Shown: positions 8,277-16,652, counted from the first letter of the stretch. The stretch: DNA of 35,225 bases from Gammaproteobacteria bacterium (GCA_024644945.1 JAHEGU010000033.1:1-35225); one strand, 5' to 3'. Numbers and translations: made by a program. The notes: a model not told the origin generated them from the sequence alone.

Positions 8277-8490
8277 GCGTCATGGATGTATCAGAACTCA
8301 TCAATACAATCGTCTACTTTTACGATTTGCATCGCCAAGGGTGATGGTAAAGTCGACCATTGTAATCGGCTTCAGCAATGAGGGTCCAGTTGGCATTGAT
8401 TCAGGCGCACAAGGCGAAATCTGACCTTGCAGATTAAAAATTTCTGAATCGATTCCGTCTGATAACACCGCGGACGCTAAAGCGATTGTT

Positions 8491-8509
8491 GGTAATACTC
8501 GGTATTACC
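8491..8509. repeat. Perfect 19-bp operator-like inverted repeat
   Basis: Arms GGTAATAC and GTATTACC surround a TCG centre. The size and short spacer resemble a dimeric transcription factor operator. It lies between the gentisate dioxygenase start (215 bases away) and the DUF808 start (185 bases away). No regulator gene is adjacent, so the partner is unknown. Confidence 0.5.
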
Positions 8510-8648
8510 GCTCGGAAATGTTGAGATCGAATTCAAGAAATAACGTGTTACGCCTTTATCCAGGGCACATTGACTAGATTTAATCGGGGTTGTTTCGATT
8601 TAATGCGTTTGTCTAGATAATCCAGAATTCATTTGATAACCGTCAAGC

Positions 8649-8671
8649 CTTTCGAACATATCATTCGAAAG
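8649..8671. repeat. Perfect 8-bp-arm inverted repeat upstream of DUF808 gene
   Basis: Arms CTTTCGAA and TTCGAAAG surround a seven-base CATATCA spacer, ending 22 bases before the DUF808 ATG. It could be an operator overlapping the transcription start or a hairpin in the 5' leader. Confidence 0.5.
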
Positions 8672-8693
8672 TCTGACCTCAGGTATTCCCGTT

Positions 8694-9653
8694 ATGGCCG
8701 GTGCATCACTGCTCACACTTCTTGACGATATCGCCACCGTTCTTGACGACGTCGCCTTGATGACAAAAGTGGCGGCGCGCAAGACCGCCGGCGTGCTCGG
8801 AGATGACCTGGCTCTGAATGCCGAACAGGTTTCCGGGGTCCGGGCCGAGCGTGAAATTCCAGTGGTCTGGGCAGTTGCAAAGGGTTCCTTTCGCAACAAG
8901 GTGATCCTTGTCCCGGCTGCTCTGGCAATCAGCGCGGTACTGCCCTGGCTGATCACTCCCCTGCTTATGCTGGGCGGACTTTATCTTTGCTACGAGGGGT
9001 TTGAGAAAATCGCCCACAAACTTTTGCACTCATCCGAGGAAGACGACAAGGCGCACGGAGAATTGCTGCGCGCGGTTACCGACAGTTCGGTCGATATGGT
9101 GCAATTCGAGAAGGAAAAGATCCGTGGCGCAATTCGTACCGACTTCATCCTTTCCGCGGAGATCATCGTCATCTCCCTTGGTGTAGTCGCGACCTCAGCC
9201 TTTTATACACAGGTTGCGGTCGTGAGTCTGATCGCCTTAGCAATGACCATCGGAGTTTATGGCCTGGTTGCGGGAATAGTGAAGATGGATGACGCCGGAC
9301 TCATGTTAGTGCAACAGGCTGAGTCCGAAGACGGCAATCGGTTCAAGAAGACACTTGGCACTGGATTATTACGTATCGCGCCCAAAATGATGAAGCTGCT
9401 CACTATTGTAGGCACAGCGGCAATGTTTCTGGTGGGAGGAGGTATCATAGCCCACGGCATTCCACTTCTGGGTCGATGGCTCCATAGCTTAGAACACTTA
9501 GCGCGGGGCATAGATGGAGTTGGGGAGGTTCTGACACCGCTGGTCCCGCTGCTGTTCAATGGGCTGACAGGTATCATAGCGGGTGGACTGGCGGTATTGA
9601 TACTCATGCCAGCTCAGAAACTGTCCGCAGCGGTGAAAAGCCGCAGCAACTGA
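8694..9653 (+). CDS. DUF808 (YedI family) inner-membrane protein
   Basis: A 319-residue membrane protein of the DUF808/YedI family, of unknown function. The N-terminus (MAGASLLTLLDDIATVLDDVA) and the segment with GVLGDDLALNAEQVSG are family signatures. Roughly six hydrophobic segments are seen near residues 70-105, 150-195, 235-257 and 275-305. The segment from about 110 to 145 is charged and probably cytosolic. It stands alone on the plus strand between minus-strand oxidases, with its own upstream region containing two inverted repeats. The ATG has only a distant AGG upstream. Confidence 0.9.
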   Translation: MAGASLLTLLDDIATVLDDVALMTKVAARKTAGVLGDDLALNAEQVSGVRAEREIPVVWAVAKGSFRNKVILVPAALAISAVLPWLITPLLMLGGLYLCYEGFEKIAHKLLHSSEEDDKAHGELLRAVTDSSVDMVQFEKEKIRGAIRTDFILSAEIIVISLGVVATSAFYTQVAVVSLIALAMTIGVYGLVAGIVKMDDAGLMLVQQAESEDGNRFKKTLGTGLLRIAPKMMKLLTIVGTAAMFLVGGGIIAHGIPLLGRWLHSLEHLARGIDGVGEVLTPLVPLLFNGLTGIIAGGLAVLILMPAQKLSAAVKSRSN

Positions 9654-9751
9654 TCGATCTGATGAGAGCTTTTCTGGTCCGCAAACACCATGCAGACAAA
9701 CCTCCAGTGGGCCATGTCGCCAATAAACGGGACCAAGCCCGTACGCTGTGG

Positions 9752-10897
9752 TTACCTGAACCGCAGATTATTGCTTGAAAGATCAGAAACAGATTTACAC
9801 CCCATTAACCTCATATCTCTCTCTATCTCAGCTTTCATCAGCGCCAGCGCACGTTCTACACCGGCCTGGCCCGCGGCGGCCAGAGGATATAAATAGAAGC
9901 GGCCCCCACCCACTGCCTTAGCTCCTAACGACAGCGCTTTCAAAACGTGAGTGCCGCGTTGAACGCCACTGTCCATGAGCACGTCTATCTTGTCACCGAC
10001 AGCGTCCACAACCTCCGCCAACTGGTCGAAAGGACTGCGAGAGCCGTCGAGTTGTCGGCCTCCATGATTGGACAGGATTATGCCGCTGCATCCGATATCC
10101 ACCGCTTTTTTTGCATCTGAGACGCTCATAATGCCTTTCAGGCAAAACTCGCCATCCCAAAATTTGACCATTTCCTCTACATCACTCCAATCCATTGACG
10201 GATCGAGCATCTCGGTAAAGTAACGGCCTATGGAAAGCGCGCCCCCACTCATATCCACATGTTGGTCCAGTTGCGGCAGGGCAAATTTCTCATGCGTAAC
10301 ATAGTTGATGCCGTACATTGGTTTTATTGCGAACTGGAGCATTCCAGCCAGGGTCAAACGAAAAGGTATAGAAAAACCGGTGCGCAGGTCGCGCTCCCTG
10401 TTTCCGCCGGTAATGCTATCGACTGTCAGCATCATCACCTCGACCCCGGATTGCTTGGCTCTCTCCATCATGGCTTTATTCAGTCCGCGATCTTTGTGAA
10501 AATAAAACTGATAGACCTGTGGATTCTTGTACTTCTGCCGAACCTCTTCGAGACTGACAGTGCCGAGTGACGATACACCAAACATCGTCCCGAACTTCTC
10601 GGCCGCAGCAGCGACTGCATTCTCCCCTTGATGATGGAACAGGCGTTGTAATGCGGTCGGCGAACAATATATCGGCATATCGAGCCTCTGCCCCATGACG
10701 GTGACAGACATATCAATGTCCTTCACACCGCTTAGAACATCTGGAACCAGGTCGCATTCATTGAAAGAGACCGTGTTCCGTTTGCAGGTCAGCTCATCGT
10801 CCGCGGCGCCATCGATGTAATTGAATATCGGGCCAGGCAGACGCCTTTTGGCAAGCCGTCGAAAATCATGGAAATTGTGACACTGATTCAGTCGCAT
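9752..10897 (-). CDS. FMN-dependent alpha-hydroxyacid dehydrogenase/oxidase (LldD/glycolate oxidase family)
   Basis: A 381-residue TIM-barrel flavoenzyme oxidising an L-2-hydroxyacid to the 2-oxoacid. Family landmarks are FNYIDGAADDE (25-35), YCSPTALQRLFH (77-88), LTVDS (157-161), FMN-binding Lys254 in CLKGIMS, catalytic His278 and Arg281 in SNHGGRQLDG, and DSGVQRG with Arg314. The late flavin-site motif reads GGGRFYLYPLAA where relatives often have IGRPYLYG. L-lactate is the commonest substrate of such 380-residue bacterial enzymes, but mandelate or another hydroxyacid is possible. It appears to be a single gene. The upstream 264 bases contain no convincing gene. Confidence 0.88.
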   Translation of the reverse strand: MRLNQCHNFHDFRRLAKRRLPGPIFNYIDGAADDELTCKRNTVSFNECDLVPDVLSGVKDIDMSVTVMGQRLDMPIYCSPTALQRLFHHQGENAVAAAAEKFGTMFGVSSLGTVSLEEVRQKYKNPQVYQFYFHKDRGLNKAMMERAKQSGVEVMMLTVDSITGGNRERDLRTGFSIPFRLTLAGMLQFAIKPMYGINYVTHEKFALPQLDQHVDMSGGALSIGRYFTEMLDPSMDWSDVEEMVKFWDGEFCLKGIMSVSDAKKAVDIGCSGIILSNHGGRQLDGSRSPFDQLAEVVDAVGDKIDVLMDSGVQRGTHVLKALSLGAKAVGGGRFYLYPLAAAGQAGVERALALMKAEIERDMRLMGCKSVSDLSSNNLRFR

Positions 10898-11161
10898 TTA
10901 TTTTTTCTTGATTTCAAGTGGCAAACGTTTAGGATACCGCGGCAGAAAGAAAATAGATATTCACCGGTCGCCGCTGACATCGTAGCCTAACCAGGGAATG
11001 TAACTCGCCGCGTCAGAGTAGAACCAGAATGCCAGCGCGGTGATCCTAGCGGCCTTACCTATTCAGCCCATACGTGTCCCGCTTTTTATATATTGTCACG
11101 CTTCTTCGCCTTGCAGCTCATCGCCGTACCTCTCAGCGGCACAACCCAGATGGAGAAAAAT

Positions 11162-12313
11162 TCACCCAATAGTCTCCAGATCGATTCCACGCGCGATGAG
11201 CTGTTGGGTAAACAGTGGTGCAAGTCTTTGCAGCCGCTCAGAATCGATCCGACCGGCCCTCCGCATATAACTAAGCGCAAACTGCCAGGGTTTCAGCTCC
11301 ATATGCTGGTCAAAATGCTCATACCAGTTCGCAGAATGTTTGGCAGCAGTGATGATTTTCTCAAGTATTGGTTGTCGAACAGCCTGGTATGCGGGCAGCG
11401 CGGCAGAAATGTCCCAATCTTTCAGCCTCAGGGATTTTACCAGCGCGATCACATCTTCAAGAGCGAGTCGAGTGCCTGAACCGATAGAGAAGTGCGCGGT
11501 ATGCAGTGCATCACCGACCAGAACCATATTGTCATGGTGCCAGGTTTGGCAGGATAGAACTGGAAACCGGCGCCATACCGAATGGTTAGATATTAATTTT
11601 GCGGTCCCAAGCTGCTGCGCGAAATATTGTTCGCACTTTTCTCTACGCTCGGATTCTGTCATCTCGGAAAACTGGGTGTTTTCGAATGTACTCGGTGTCA
11701 TTTCGATAATGAAGGTAGAGAGCCCTGCCTCATAGGAATAATGGTGCGCATTCATTGGACCCGCTGGCGAGGTAATAAATGTCTGGGTAAGCGTGTCGTA
11801 TTCTCTTTCAACACCAAACCAGGCAAAGCGATTGGATAAATGTCGGATACTTTCACCGAAAACCGAAGGCGTTGAGCTTCGAACCATAGAGTTAAGACCA
11901 TCAGCCGCTACGACCAGGTTCGCACCAGATAACTGATCAAGCGAATCGATGCGAGCTTCAAAACTCAGGTTAACGCCCATTGCAGCCGCCCTTCTCTGCA
12001 GCAGTCGAAGCAGGTTCATGCGATTGATACCGGCAAAACCGATCCCATCAATCAGCACCCGCCGGTTCCGATGGACGACACTGATATCCGTCCACCGTTT
12101 CATATGCGGCTCAATCAGTGCAGCAGTATCCGGATCATCATGTTGCAGAAACGCCAATGCCTGATCGGAGAACACAACGCCAAACCCGAAAGTTGCGTTG
12201 GCTTTGTTTTGTTCAAAAATGCTTACTTCTGCATCCGGTCGTGCGCGCTTGATCAGAATCCCTGCATATAAACCGGCAGGGCCCGCACCTATAATATTGA
12301 CCTTCACAGGCAA
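11162..12313 (-). CDS. FAD-dependent aromatic hydroxylase, salicylyl-CoA 5-hydroxylase-like
   Basis: A 383-residue class A flavin monooxygenase. The N-terminal FAD site is IIGAGPAGLYAG. The diagnostic segment GDALHTAHFSIGSGTRLALED combines the second FAD motif with the HTAHFSIGSGT block that I associate with salicylyl-CoA 5-hydroxylases and the N-terminal half of 2-aminobenzoyl-CoA monooxygenase/reductase. It is therefore expected to hydroxylate a CoA-activated 2-substituted benzoate, such as salicylyl-CoA to gentisyl-CoA. It lacks the C-terminal Old-Yellow-Enzyme-like domain of the fused enzymes. The TTG start is chosen because GAGG lies seven bases upstream; an alternative GTG two codons later is less well placed. 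It follows the nitroreductase gene by 16 bases, so the two are probably co-transcribed. Confidence 0.82.
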   Translation of the reverse strand: MPVKVNIIGAGPAGLYAGILIKRARPDAEVSIFEQNKANATFGFGVVFSDQALAFLQHDDPDTAALIEPHMKRWTDISVVHRNRRVLIDGIGFAGINRMNLLRLLQRRAAAMGVNLSFEARIDSLDQLSGANLVVAADGLNSMVRSSTPSVFGESIRHLSNRFAWFGVEREYDTLTQTFITSPAGPMNAHHYSYEAGLSTFIIEMTPSTFENTQFSEMTESERREKCEQYFAQQLGTAKLISNHSVWRRFPVLSCQTWHHDNMVLVGDALHTAHFSIGSGTRLALEDVIALVKSLRLKDWDISAALPAYQAVRQPILEKIITAAKHSANWYEHFDQHMELKPWQFALSYMRRAGRIDSERLQRLAPLFTQQLIARGIDLETIG

Positions 12314-12320
12314 TTAGAAT

Positions 12321-12324
12321 CCTC
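12321..12324 (-). promoter_or_regulatory. Shine-Dalgarno deciding the TTG start of the FAD hydroxylase
   Basis: On the minus strand this reads GAGG, seven bases before the TTG at 12311-12313. The competing GTG at 12305-12307 would have a spacing of 13. Confidence 0.55.
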
Positions 12325-12329
12325 GTCGA

Positions 12330-12995
12330 TTACTCCTGCAGCGCAGCCACCCATCGACACCAGGCCTCGGTCGAGCCACGTTTCTCACGCATCTTACCGG
12401 GGCGCACTGCGACCTCAGCATGATTTTCCTGGTCAGGAAACAAGAATATCGAGCCCAGTAATATTTCGTCCGCCGGTATGCCCAGCATCGATGCGATTTC
12501 CTGCGTGCGCATAGGGCCGCCGCTGGACCAGTAGGTGGCAATATTTCGTGCAGTGGCTGCGAGCAGAAGGTTCTGCACTGCAGCCGCAGTGGCAGCGATG
12601 TGTTCCATATTTGAAGCCGTGGGAAGAAACTCGAATTCTTCATGTAAAGCTGTACCGGTTTCATCAAGATCAGGGCACCACGTGGCTTGGATTAGGATAT
12701 CCGCCGCTGCCAGCATGTCCGGAACTTTACTCCGATCCCCTTTATCGAGAAGTCGTTGACGCAGATCTAAGCATATCTGTTTCGGTAATATGTGGAATCG
12801 CCACGGCACCAATGAAGCTTCGGTCAATCGCTCTCTGTGCACAGATGAAGCCGCCAGGTGGAAGGGCGCCCAGCCGGCAAGCTCGATGATCTCCTGAACC
12901 AGTTCGTGGTCTAGGCTACTTTCAACGGGCTCCGCTGACAGCATTTTGCTTGTCTTTCTGCGTCTGATGATTTGGTCGATGGGATGATCACTCAC
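12330..12995 (-). CDS. Nitroreductase family protein
   Basis: A 221-residue FMN-dependent NAD(P)H oxidoreductase of the nitroreductase fold. The N-terminus IDQIIRRRKTSKML is the usual Arg-rich FMN phosphate-binding start. EIIELAGWAPFH corresponds to the conserved xxAxxAPS helix, and AVQNLLLAATARNIATYWSSG (about 140-160) matches the central AxxNLxLAAxxxGLGxxW block. The initiator is GTG at 12993-12995. It is upstream of and closely linked to the salicylyl-CoA hydroxylase-like gene, so it may serve the same aromatic pathway, perhaps as a reductase. The physiological substrate cannot be deduced. Confidence 0.85.
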   Translation of the reverse strand: MSDHPIDQIIRRRKTSKMLSAEPVESSLDHELVQEIIELAGWAPFHLAASSVHRERLTEASLVPWRFHILPKQICLDLRQRLLDKGDRSKVPDMLAAADILIQATWCPDLDETGTALHEEFEFLPTASNMEHIAATAAAVQNLLLAATARNIATYWSSGGPMRTQEIASMLGIPADEILLGSIFLFPDQENHAEVAVRPGKMREKRGSTEAWCRWVAALQE

Positions 12996-13279
12996 GAATA
13001 TTTACCAGGTTCAATCCGTACCACTTGACAATGCGGGTACTTGGGGCTGACAGGAACTTTCGATATGGCACTATCCTAAACTTAAGCGATCAATGACACA
13101 AACGATTGTCGAGCGGATTTGGTATACCATTACAATGAATTAAATTTATTCGAGCGGCATGGCATTACGTTCAATAACCGTTTTTTGGCGGCAATGATTA
13201 GCCTCTTGCCTTTATCTGATCCACTTTCATCGATCAGTTTTTCATTAGGTCACAACTCGGCACCTAAGCCGGTAACGCT

Positions 13280-14050
13280 ATGAAGTCTTTGTTTTTATCG
13301 GCCATAGTGATTGGCGCCTCCGCGTACGCAGCGATCTGTATACTTTTGTATTTTAATCAAAGGAATATGATCTATCTGCCAACATCTGAAACCGAGGCCA
13401 GTGGTGCCACAGCGGTCATAATAGCCAGTGGTGACCAGTCGCTAAAAATCTGGCGCATCGGAAACGCTTCAAAGGCAATCATTTATTTCGGTGGTAATGC
13501 AGAAAATGTGGCCTGGAATATTCCTGCATTCAGAGAGTATTTTTCGAATTATTCGGTCTATCTGGTGAACTACCGGGGCTATGGTGGCAGCACTGGATCA
13601 CCAACCGAGTCGGGTTTATACCAGGATGCATTGGTACTATATGACTACTTAAAAACCCAGCACAAGGAATTTTATGTGATAGGTCGCAGCCTCGGTGCTG
13701 CGATTGGCACTTACCTGGCCTCAGAGCGCGAAGTCGAAAAACTGATACTGGTTACACCGTTCGATAGCGCTCTTAACATGGCCAAAGAACTCTATCCACT
13801 GTTTCCTGTGAGCCTGTTACTCAAGGATCGATACGATTCCGTGCGATACGCCAACAATGTTTCCGCAAAAATTGGTGTCATCATTGCTGAGCAGGATGGC
13901 ATTGTCCCGCGTGATCGATCTGATGCGCTTATCGACGCGTTTTCTTCTTCTCAGATATCGGTCAAGATTATTAAAAACGCCAACCACAACAGTCTGGATA
14001 ATTTCACGGACTATAGCGCTGCACTTATAGCATTCGTTTCGATGGAGTAG
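13280..14050 (+). CDS. Membrane-anchored alpha/beta hydrolase (ABHD12/13-like)
   Basis: A 256-residue serine hydrolase with one N-terminal membrane helix (about residues 4-25) that probably anchors the catalytic domain on the periplasmic side. The catalytic triad can be placed: Ser137 in GRSLGAA, Asp206 in EQDGIVP and His236 in NANHNSL. An oxyanion-hole region is seen at YFGGNAENV (69-77), and VNYRGYGGS (96-104) is typical of the ABHD13/Bem46-like group. Substrates of this group are mostly unknown esters or lipids. It is a single plus-strand gene converging on the PLP enzyme gene at 14079, with 28 bases between. A palindrome (TGGTATACCA, 13120-13129) lies upstream. Confidence 0.85.
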   Translation: MKSLFLSAIVIGASAYAAICILLYFNQRNMIYLPTSETEASGATAVIIASGDQSLKIWRIGNASKAIIYFGGNAENVAWNIPAFREYFSNYSVYLVNYRGYGGSTGSPTESGLYQDALVLYDYLKTQHKEFYVIGRSLGAAIGTYLASEREVEKLILVTPFDSALNMAKELYPLFPVSLLLKDRYDSVRYANNVSAKIGVIIAEQDGIVPRDRSDALIDAFSSSQISVKIIKNANHNSLDNFTDYSAALIAFVSME

Positions 14051-14078
14051 TCAGGTTTGATCCAGACGCGTTTTGCGT

Positions 14079-15080
14079 TCAGGCAAGCTTGAAGGCATCC
14101 AGGTAGCCGAACAGTGCCGCACTGCCGCCGGTGTGCAGGAATACTATATTCTGGTTTTCTTCAAAGCGACCGTTTCTAATATAGTCGATGAGTCCTGCCA
14201 GCCCTTTCCCCGAATACACTGGATCCATCAGTATCGCCTCCTCGCGGGCCATCAGGGTAACCGCTTCAACCATGCTATCGGACGGCACACCGTAGCCGCC
14301 GCCGACATAATTACTGTCAGCGATAACTTTGTCTCGATCTACGACACCCGGAATACCCATATATTCAGCAGTTTTACAGGCGAGATGATAAACTTTCTCC
14401 TCCTGTTCTTGCTTCGGCGCTCTGACTCCAATGCCGAGCAGCGGTATCTGTGAATGAGTGGCTTCAAGTCCTACTACCAGACCCGCCTGGGTACCGGCAC
14501 TGCCGGTCGCGGTAACGAAATGGTCGATTCGAAGGCCCATGTCATTAGCCTGAGTAAGGGTTTCCAGGGCGCAGTCAACGTATCCAAGCGCACCAATCTC
14601 GTTCGAACCGCCGCCGGGGATGACATACGGATTTTTGCCCTCACTGCGCAGCTCCTCGGCGCGGGCCTCCATTTCCTGGTCCATGTCGGTGTTTTTAGGA
14701 AAGTGGGTCACACGGGCGCCGAACAGTTTGTCGAGAAATACGTTCCCGGACTCTAAATAATCGTGTTCACTGCTCTCGGTACGATTTTCCAATAAAATTT
14801 CACAGGCCATGCCGTATTTAAGTGCCGCCGCCACGGTCTGGCGGGCATGATTAGACTGCACCGCACCCTGCGTGATGACGATATCGGCCCCTTTATCAAG
14901 CGCATCGGCGATCAGAAATTCAAGTTTTCGGGTTTTATTTCCGCCGGTTGCGAGGCCTGTGCAGTCATCCCTCTTAATATAAATATTGGGTCCCCCCAAG
15001 GTGCGACTCAGGTTCTCAAGAAACTCAAGCGGAGTCGGCAGATGGGCCAGTTGTACCCTGGAAAAACGTGATAAATGCAT
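14079..15080 (-). CDS. PLP-dependent D-cysteine desulfhydrase / L-cysteate sulfo-lyase family enzyme
   Basis: A 333-residue fold-type II PLP enzyme of the ACC deaminase/D-cysteine desulfhydrase family. The PLP lysine is Lys49 in [24 protein letters not shown] (71-81) is the substrate carboxylate loop, [12 protein letters not shown] binds the PLP phosphate region, and [11 protein letters not shown] is also conserved. From memory the sequence is close to CuyA, the L-cysteate sulfo-lyase of Ruegeria, which yields pyruvate, ammonia and sulfite; D-cysteine desulfhydrase would give sulfide instead. Sequence alone does not separate these. It is the last gene of the minus-strand unit that starts with the cupin, 22 bases after the DegT aminotransferase. 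No strong Shine-Dalgarno precedes it. Confidence 0.85.
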   Translation of the reverse strand: MHLSRFSRVQLAHLPTPLEFLENLSRTLGGPNIYIKRDDCTGLATGGNKTRKLEFLIADALDKGADIVITQGAVQSNHARQTVAAALKYGMACEILLENRTESSEHDYLESGNVFLDKLFGARVTHFPKNTDMDQEMEARAEELRSEGKNPYVIPGGGSNEIGALGYVDCALETLTQANDMGLRIDHFVTATGSAGTQAGLVVGLEATHSQIPLLGIGVRAPKQEQEEKVYHLACKTAEYMGIPGVVDRDKVIADSNYVGGGYGVPSDSMVEAVTLMAREEAILMDPVYSGKGLAGLIDYIRNGRFEENQNIVFLHTGGSAALFGYLDAFKLA

Positions 15081-15102
15081 AGTGTTAATTCAGTTGGAAA
15101 AT

Positions 15103-16305
15103 TTATACAGCAGCCAATTCCTGACCAATAATTTCAGCAATCACATCACAATGATGTTCGCTCAAAGACAGCGGTATTCGCATATCGCAGGTGGTCGATA
15201 GAATGTTTCGTGTGTCCGGCAGGTCTTGTTGGTTAAGGTATTGCCAGTGGTGATACTGGCTGGTGTAGCCCATGGCCTGGTCACGACCAAACCATTTGAT
15301 CGCTACGCCACGCGCGGTGCAACGATCTACAAACTGCTGTATCTGGCTCGATTCCAGACCGTTCACATGGAATTGAATTGAACTTGCAACAAATTGTTCC
15401 AAAGGTTCGCGCGCGGGCACATTGATACCACCGATACGGTTGAGCCTGTTTTCAAGTTCAGCATAAAGATGATTCCACTGCTCTCCACGTTTGGTCATTT
15501 GCTTCAGCTGCGGTCGTAAAATACAAGCAACCAGATTTGACATACGCATACTGAAGTTCGGGATGTGTCCCTTCAAGCGATCAAACACCTGCTGTGATGG
15601 GGCATTCCGATGCTGTCCGTAGAGCATATAGCTGCCCGAGTATAGAATCGCTTTGGCCGCAATCTCTTCATCATCGGTCACGACAATACCCCCTTCACCG
15701 GAATTGATATGCTTGAAGGTCTGGGTACTAAAACATCCTACTGCACCGAATCTTCCCGTAAAGGTATTGTTCCATTTCGCCCCCATGGTATGCGCGCAGT
15801 CTTCAATCAGCACCAGACCAATCCGCTCACACATTGACGTTAATTTTTCCATATCCGCAATATGTCCGCGCATATGGGTCAACAATAATGCTTTGGCACC
15901 TGACTTTTCCGCCTTGTGTTCAAGGTCGCTAAGATTTATCCGGTAGTCATCATCCACTTCCACCAGCACAGCATGTGCTCCCGCATGATGAATCGCACCC
16001 GGCACCGGCGCCAGGTTAAATGCATTGACCAGGACTTTGTCACCGGGCTCAACGCCCGCAACTTTTAATCCAAGGAAGATCGCGCAGCCTCCAGAGTTGA
16101 CGCCAACAGCGTACCGGCTGCCCACATAATCCGAGTACTCCTGCTCGAACAGGGCGGCGTGAGGTTCAGTACCGGAATATTCACCATATCGATGTAAACG
16201 GCCGCTGCGCATTAGCGATACCGCCTGTTCTATTGCCTCCTCTGGAATTGGCCCGGGATCGCTGAGATCGATTTCGAGCACCGGGTGTTGTTTGGGATTC
16301 AGCAT
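15103..16305 (-). CDS. DegT/DnrJ/EryC1/StrS family PLP aminotransferase
   Basis: A 400-residue fold-type I PLP enzyme. The cofactor-binding Asp169 lies in IEDCAHTMGA and the PLP lysine Lys198 in TQTFKHINSGEGG; both match the sugar-aminotransferase family. The N-terminus carries VGVNSGGCAIFLGL where family members have the phosphate-binding SGTxAL. The family usually aminates keto-sugars for envelope glycans or antibiotics, but no sugar nucleotide gene is in this window. Here it lies between a histidinol-dehydrogenase-like fragment and a cysteate lyase-like gene, so a small-molecule amino donor or acceptor is equally plausible. It begins 45 bases after the small gene. Confidence 0.88.
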   Translation of the reverse strand: MLNPKQHPVLEIDLSDPGPIPEEAIEQAVSLMRSGRLHRYGEYSGTEPHAALFEQEYSDYVGSRYAVGVNSGGCAIFLGLKVAGVEPGDKVLVNAFNLAPVPGAIHHAGAHAVLVEVDDDYRINLSDLEHKAEKSGAKALLLTHMRGHIADMEKLTSMCERIGLVLIEDCAHTMGAKWNNTFTGRFGAVGCFSTQTFKHINSGEGGIVVTDDEEIAAKAILYSGSYMLYGQHRNAPSQQVFDRLKGHIPNFSMRMSNLVACILRPQLKQMTKRGEQWNHLYAELENRLNRIGGINVPAREPLEQFVASSIQFHVNGLESSQIQQFVDRCTARGVAIKWFGRDQAMGYTSQYHHWQYLNQQDLPDTRNILSTTCDMRIPLSLSEHHCDVIAEIIGQELAAV

Positions 16306-16350
16306 TTTATTCTCTAAACCAATGTGAGGTTCAACGGAGCGGACAATTGT

Positions 16351-16548
16351 TCATTGTAATTGATCATTTTCCCTGAGCAATTCAAACTGCTCATCGGGTA
16401 AATGTTTCTCGAGCCGGATATCAGCGGTAATGGCGTGCCCCTCCATCCTATCCAGTCGGGAGATTCTAGATACCACCGGTGCCACGTTGCGCGCCGCGTC
16501 ACCGTTCAGTCGCTGATAAGTCAGGGTCTTAATTGAATGTTCCCACAT
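16351..16548 (-). CDS. Small protein resembling only the C-terminal end of histidinol dehydrogenase
   Basis: A 65-residue ORF with its own ATG and a GAGG Shine-Dalgarno five bases upstream; an in-frame TAA directly precedes the ATG. The pattern SIKTLTYQRL (5-14), NVAPVVSRISRLDRMEGHA (21-39) and ADIRL (42-46) matches the last helices of histidinol dehydrogenase and its paralogs such as sulfopropanediol dehydrogenase HpsN. His38 corresponds to the zinc-ligand His near the HisD C-terminus (His419 in E. coli numbering). The other zinc ligands, the NAD fold and the catalytic residues are all missing, and nothing upstream encodes them. It may be a relic of a deleted dehydrogenase or a retained subunit-like small protein. 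Neighbours are the ureohydrolase (104 bases before) and the DegT aminotransferase (45 bases after). Confidence 0.55.
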   Translation of the reverse strand: MWEHSIKTLTYQRLNGDAARNVAPVVSRISRLDRMEGHAITADIRLEKHLPDEQFELLRENDQLQ

Positions 16549-16553
16549 TTAAT

Positions 16554-16557
16554 CCTC
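16554..16557 (-). promoter_or_regulatory. Shine-Dalgarno of the small histidinol-dehydrogenase-like gene
   Basis: Reads GAGG on the minus strand, five bases before the ATG at 16546-16548. It supports the small ORF being translated rather than being a silent relic. Confidence 0.5.
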
Positions 16558-16652
16558 ATGAGTAGCGACCAGCACCTTTCGTTGGCAATATATGGTGAGG
16601 GATGAATCGGGTTCGCAAGTGTTACGTTGCCGCATCCACCTCTTGGAACCAG

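Larger units (their letters stand above)
8277..8693. promoter_or_regulatory. 417-bp divergent intergenic region with inverted repeats
   Basis: This region lies between the divergent gentisate dioxygenase and DUF808 genes. It holds two perfect inverted repeats, at 8491-8509 and 8649-8671. A looser pair, with arms near 8395-8404 and 8444-8453, has one mismatch. A weak promoter candidate (TTGTTT at 8590, TAGATA at 8614, spacing 18) faces DUF808. No convincing protein or RNA gene was seen. Confidence 0.4.

Noticed and set aside
8282-8424. Two tiny plus-strand ORFs of 20 and 26 codons joined by TGATG in the divergent region upstream of the DUF808 gene
   Set aside because: Neither has a Shine-Dalgarno nor a recognisable sequence, and pairs this short arise easily by chance.
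9720-9751. Short ACGGG/CCCGT stem between the convergent DUF808 and FMN oxidase genes
   Set aside because: A five-base stem without a T-run is too weak to call a terminator.
10898-11161. Minus-strand reading frame ending near 10963 that could encode a 33-residue hydrophobic peptide with FWFYSDAASYIPWLGY
   Set aside because: It is bounded upstream by an in-frame TGA and has no ATG, GTG or TTG start and no Shine-Dalgarno. It may be a relic, but I cannot support a gene. The rest of the gap shows nothing recognisable.
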